A stretch of DNA of 64,000 nt from Acidobacteria bacterium UBA7540 (GTDB taxonomy: Bacteria; Acidobacteriota; Terriglobia; UBA7540): contig DLMI01000027.1 of the NCBI GenBank assembly GCA_002478145.1, positions 1 to 64,000 on the forward strand, read 5' to 3'. Numbering within the stretch: position 1 is the stretch's first letter; each line of letters opens with the position of its first letter. Below the pieces are notes generated by a model. That model saw only the letters and a program-made list of their open reading frames with translations. It was not told the DNA's origin and ran no database searches. Position numbers and translations under genes: made by a program. Positions 62,203 through 64,000 of the stretch are shown piece after piece.

Positions 62203-63480
62203 ATGGCAACCAATGTAAAGTTTCGAATCGTGGCAGTGGTTGCGGCATCCACAATACTGCTGGGAGTATATTCTGCGAAGCTCTGGCCCCCGTATGAAAC
62301 CGGCTTCGATTTTTCCATGTACTACACAGCCGCCTGTTTAGTCCGCAGCAATATGAGCATGCACATCTATGACGTCGTTGATCGGGACACGAATCCAGAG
62401 ATCATATCAGCGGATCCAAAGACAGTTTTTGCTCAGACGGCACATGCCCACGGAATACCTCGGATCGCGCTTTATCTTTACCCGCCCACACTTGCAGACC
62501 TGCTCGTACCTCTGACTGCACTCTCACCTTCCGCTGCATTGATTGTATGGCATGCCCTTGACGTTCTGATGATAGTGGGATTGAGCTGGGCTTTGACTCA
62601 AGTGCTCGAGGTGAAATTTTTGGGCTCAACCGTCTTGGTCGCTGCCGCTGTTCTGCTATTTCGTCCAACCCTGAATGACATTCATTGGGGACAAGTTTCA
62701 ATCCCCCTTGTGTTTCTCCTGACCATCGGACTCAGCCTTTATGTACACGGGCATAAGAATATCGCCGCTCTTCTGTTTGCACTGGCCATCGCGATCAAGT
62801 TGGAGCCGATCGTCGTAATCATTCCTCTCATTGCCTGGCGTGACTGGAAGTGCCTTCGCAGCTTGGCCATTTGGGGCATCCTGCTGGGCTTGGGACTTTG
62901 GGCAGTCAACGGCAGTGATGCATTGAATCTCTACTTTCTGCACCAACTCCCGGCCATGTCGGGTGGAGAGTTGGGAGGCGGCGGCTTTGATACAAACAGA
63001 ACTCTTGGAAACATCTTCTTCACCTATTTGGGTGGAGCTCATCCTGTCGTCTCTTCGCGTGGATTAGCCTGGCTTGTGCGCGTGGCGTCCGCTCTGATCC
63101 TCTGCTCTGCGGGCTGGTTAAGCCGGTTGAAGCCGGGCGAGAACTCAACCGCTCTCCGGCAATTTGAAATTGGCATGATGTTTCTGCTTTTTGCCTGCTG
63201 CCTTTCACCGTACTCCTGGCTCTACAACTGGGCCCTCAGCGCTCCGGTCGTGGTCATGTTCTGCAAGAGAGCATGGGACGGGAGGGCGGATATAGTCGCA
63301 ACAGTCCTCTTGATAGCGTTCCTGCTGTCACTTTCAACCTCAAAATTCGGCATGGCGATGGCCACGCCTTTTCTTGGAGTCACACTGGGAATCGTTGCGC
63401 TGTACCGGATACGGCTTGAGCGGCGCCCGGCAGAAAGCAACAATCCAATCAATCAACTAAAGACAGTCAGTGCTTCATAA
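62203..63480 (+). CDS. GT87-like membrane glycosyltransferase (DUF2029)
   Basis: A 425-residue integral membrane protein with about 9-11 helices. The first helix (VVAASTILLGVYSAKLWP) is followed by a periplasmic loop with FDFSMYYTAACLVRSN, matching the D..YY(T/R)AA pattern of polyprenol-phosphate-mannose-dependent mannosyltransferases of GT87. LYPPTLADLLVPL and IHWGQVSIPLVFLLTIGL are also typical. It would use a lipid-linked sugar donor outside the cytoplasm. It lies between two copies of an IS1380 end, so it may be carried as a passenger. Confidence 0.75.
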   Translation: MATNVKFRIVAVVAASTILLGVYSAKLWPPYETGFDFSMYYTAACLVRSNMSMHIYDVVDRDTNPEIISADPKTVFAQTAHAHGIPRIALYLYPPTLADLLVPLTALSPSAALIVWHALDVLMIVGLSWALTQVLEVKFLGSTVLVAAAVLLFRPTLNDIHWGQVSIPLVFLLTIGLSLYVHGHKNIAALLFALAIAIKLEPIVVIIPLIAWRDWKCLRSLAIWGILLGLGLWAVNGSDALNLYFLHQLPAMSGGELGGGGFDTNRTLGNIFFTYLGGAHPVVSSRGLAWLVRVASALILCSAGWLSRLKPGENSTALRQFEIGMMFLLFACCLSPYSWLYNWALSAPVVVMFCKRAWDGRADIVATVLLIAFLLSLSTSKFGMAMATPFLGVTLGIVALYRIRLERRPAESNNPINQLKTVSAS

Positions 63481-63540
63481 GAACCGTCTTTCCACTCGGT
63501 TTCTGCCCAGCCGTATCTGACCTGCCCGGCAATTTGTAAT

Positions 63541-63709
63541 GAAATGGTGCAAATGATGGTTTATGGGTCCCGGCAAAGGCCTTGCTGTGCGCGCCTGGGT
63601 CTTTGGCCTTCGAATGGATGCAAAGAAGATGGAGGGCGGAGGCAACCGGTGGTATATTTGCTTGTAGCCGAAAGGCAAAATGGAAATCCCGGATAATGGA
63701 AATCCTAGT
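63541..63709. repeat. IS1380 end, copy B of the direct repeat
   Basis: Second copy of the sequence at 61975-62146 without any transposase in front of it. It includes GCAAAATGGAAATCCCGG (63676-63693) and a second ATGGAAATCC. Confidence 0.8.
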
Positions 63710-63748
63710 TTATACGGGCGGGCAAGTTGGTCCGAAGCGGAGGATGCA

Positions 63749-64000
63749 ATGAAGGTTCGATTCAGCGTATTGATACCTGCTTACAACCGAGAGAAGTATG
63801 TCCGGCAGACCATCGACTCCGTCTTGTCCCAAACGTTCACGGACTATGAGGTGATCGTGATTGACGACGGGTCCACAGATCAGACGCTGCAAGTGCTGGA
63901 ATCGTACGGAACACGCATCAAGGTCATTCGACAACCTAATCGAGGAGCAGAGGCCACTCGGAACAATGCGGCTGCTCTAGCTTGTGGGGAATACCTTGCC
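63749..64000 (+). CDS. GT2 glycosyltransferase, cut by the window end
   Basis: Only the first 84 codons are visible. The start ATG 63749 follows GCGGAGG. It reads FSVLIPAYNREKYVRQTIDSVLSQTF, YEVIVIDDGSTDQTLQVLE and NRGAEATRNNAAALACGEYLA, which are the family 2 nucleotide-binding motifs. It suggests that the polysaccharide locus continues beyond the window. Confidence 0.85.
   Translation, partial: MKVRFSVLIPAYNREKYVRQTIDSVLSQTFTDYEVIVIDDGSTDQTLQVLESYGTRIKVIRQPNRGAEATRNNAAALACGEYLA

Noticed and set aside
1..64000. tRNA, rRNA and CRISPR search by eye
   Set aside because: No cloverleaf, conserved rRNA stretch or regularly spaced repeats were noticed. A covariance-model scan would be needed to exclude small RNAs.

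Overview
The window looks like part of a soil or sediment bacterial chromosome, most probably Acidobacteriota. This is an inference from protein style: IPT/Hydin-like/FN3 lipoproteins, a 'DDWSTHHLIFSN' secreted protein, NusG-like/Wza/Wzz/CpsD order, and an outer-membrane barrel with an 'SGVQTPLRYAGE' N-terminus. No rRNA, tRNA or CRISPR array was seen. Coding density is moderate, and the region is unusually rich in broken genes and nested mobile elements.

Region 1 (1-9.6 kb) is accessory DNA: a frameshifted lipoprotein gene, a protein-phosphatase remnant, and a complete recombinase-in-trio (RIT) element (2366-5782) sitting inside an IS21-type istA remnant, which itself abuts a truncated glycosyltransferase. 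A 660-residue secreted protein follows. Region 2 (10.0-17.5 kb) is the most interesting part. It holds a CysQ-type phosphatase, an APS-kinase-like domain fused to a PEP-synthase-like enzyme, a class I amidase and a nucleotidyltransferase in ATGA-coupled order, facing a methyltransferase and a sulfotransferase-fold protein. This gene set matches the Campylobacter jejuni pathway for activated phosphoramidate (Cj1415-Cj1418), so the window probably encodes a cytidine-diphosphoramidate system in a non-Campylobacter genome, with its first two catalysts fused.

Region 3 (17.8-20.2 kb) carries two insertion sequences back to back. Region 4 (20.3-57.9 kb) is a large exopolysaccharide locus. It contains a response regulator, a NusG-like antiterminator, Wza, Wzz, a tyrosine kinase, PilZ proteins, an outer-membrane barrel, an initiating sugar-phosphate transferase, a WbpB/D/E/I-like set for a diamino-sugar nucleotide, a beta-helix protein, a flippase, several glycosyltransferases and methyltransferases, two epimerases, an O-antigen-polymerase-like protein, a GDP-mannose 6-dehydrogenase and two deacetylases. 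An IS3 element interrupts it. Several gene fragments are duplicated or fused, showing that the locus is being rearranged.

Region 5 (58-64 kb) holds a leuA fragment, a FemAB-like protein, a second truncated RIT element inserted in an IS1380 transposase, an integral-membrane GT87-like protein between two copies of an IS1380 end, and the start of another glycosyltransferase that runs off the window.

Functionally, the locus would build undecaprenyl-linked repeat units (sugar transferase, glycosyltransferases), flip them (flippase), polymerise them (Wzy-like), export them (Wza/Wzz/BY-kinase/barrel) and decorate them (deacetylases, FemAB-like, and perhaps phosphoramidate).
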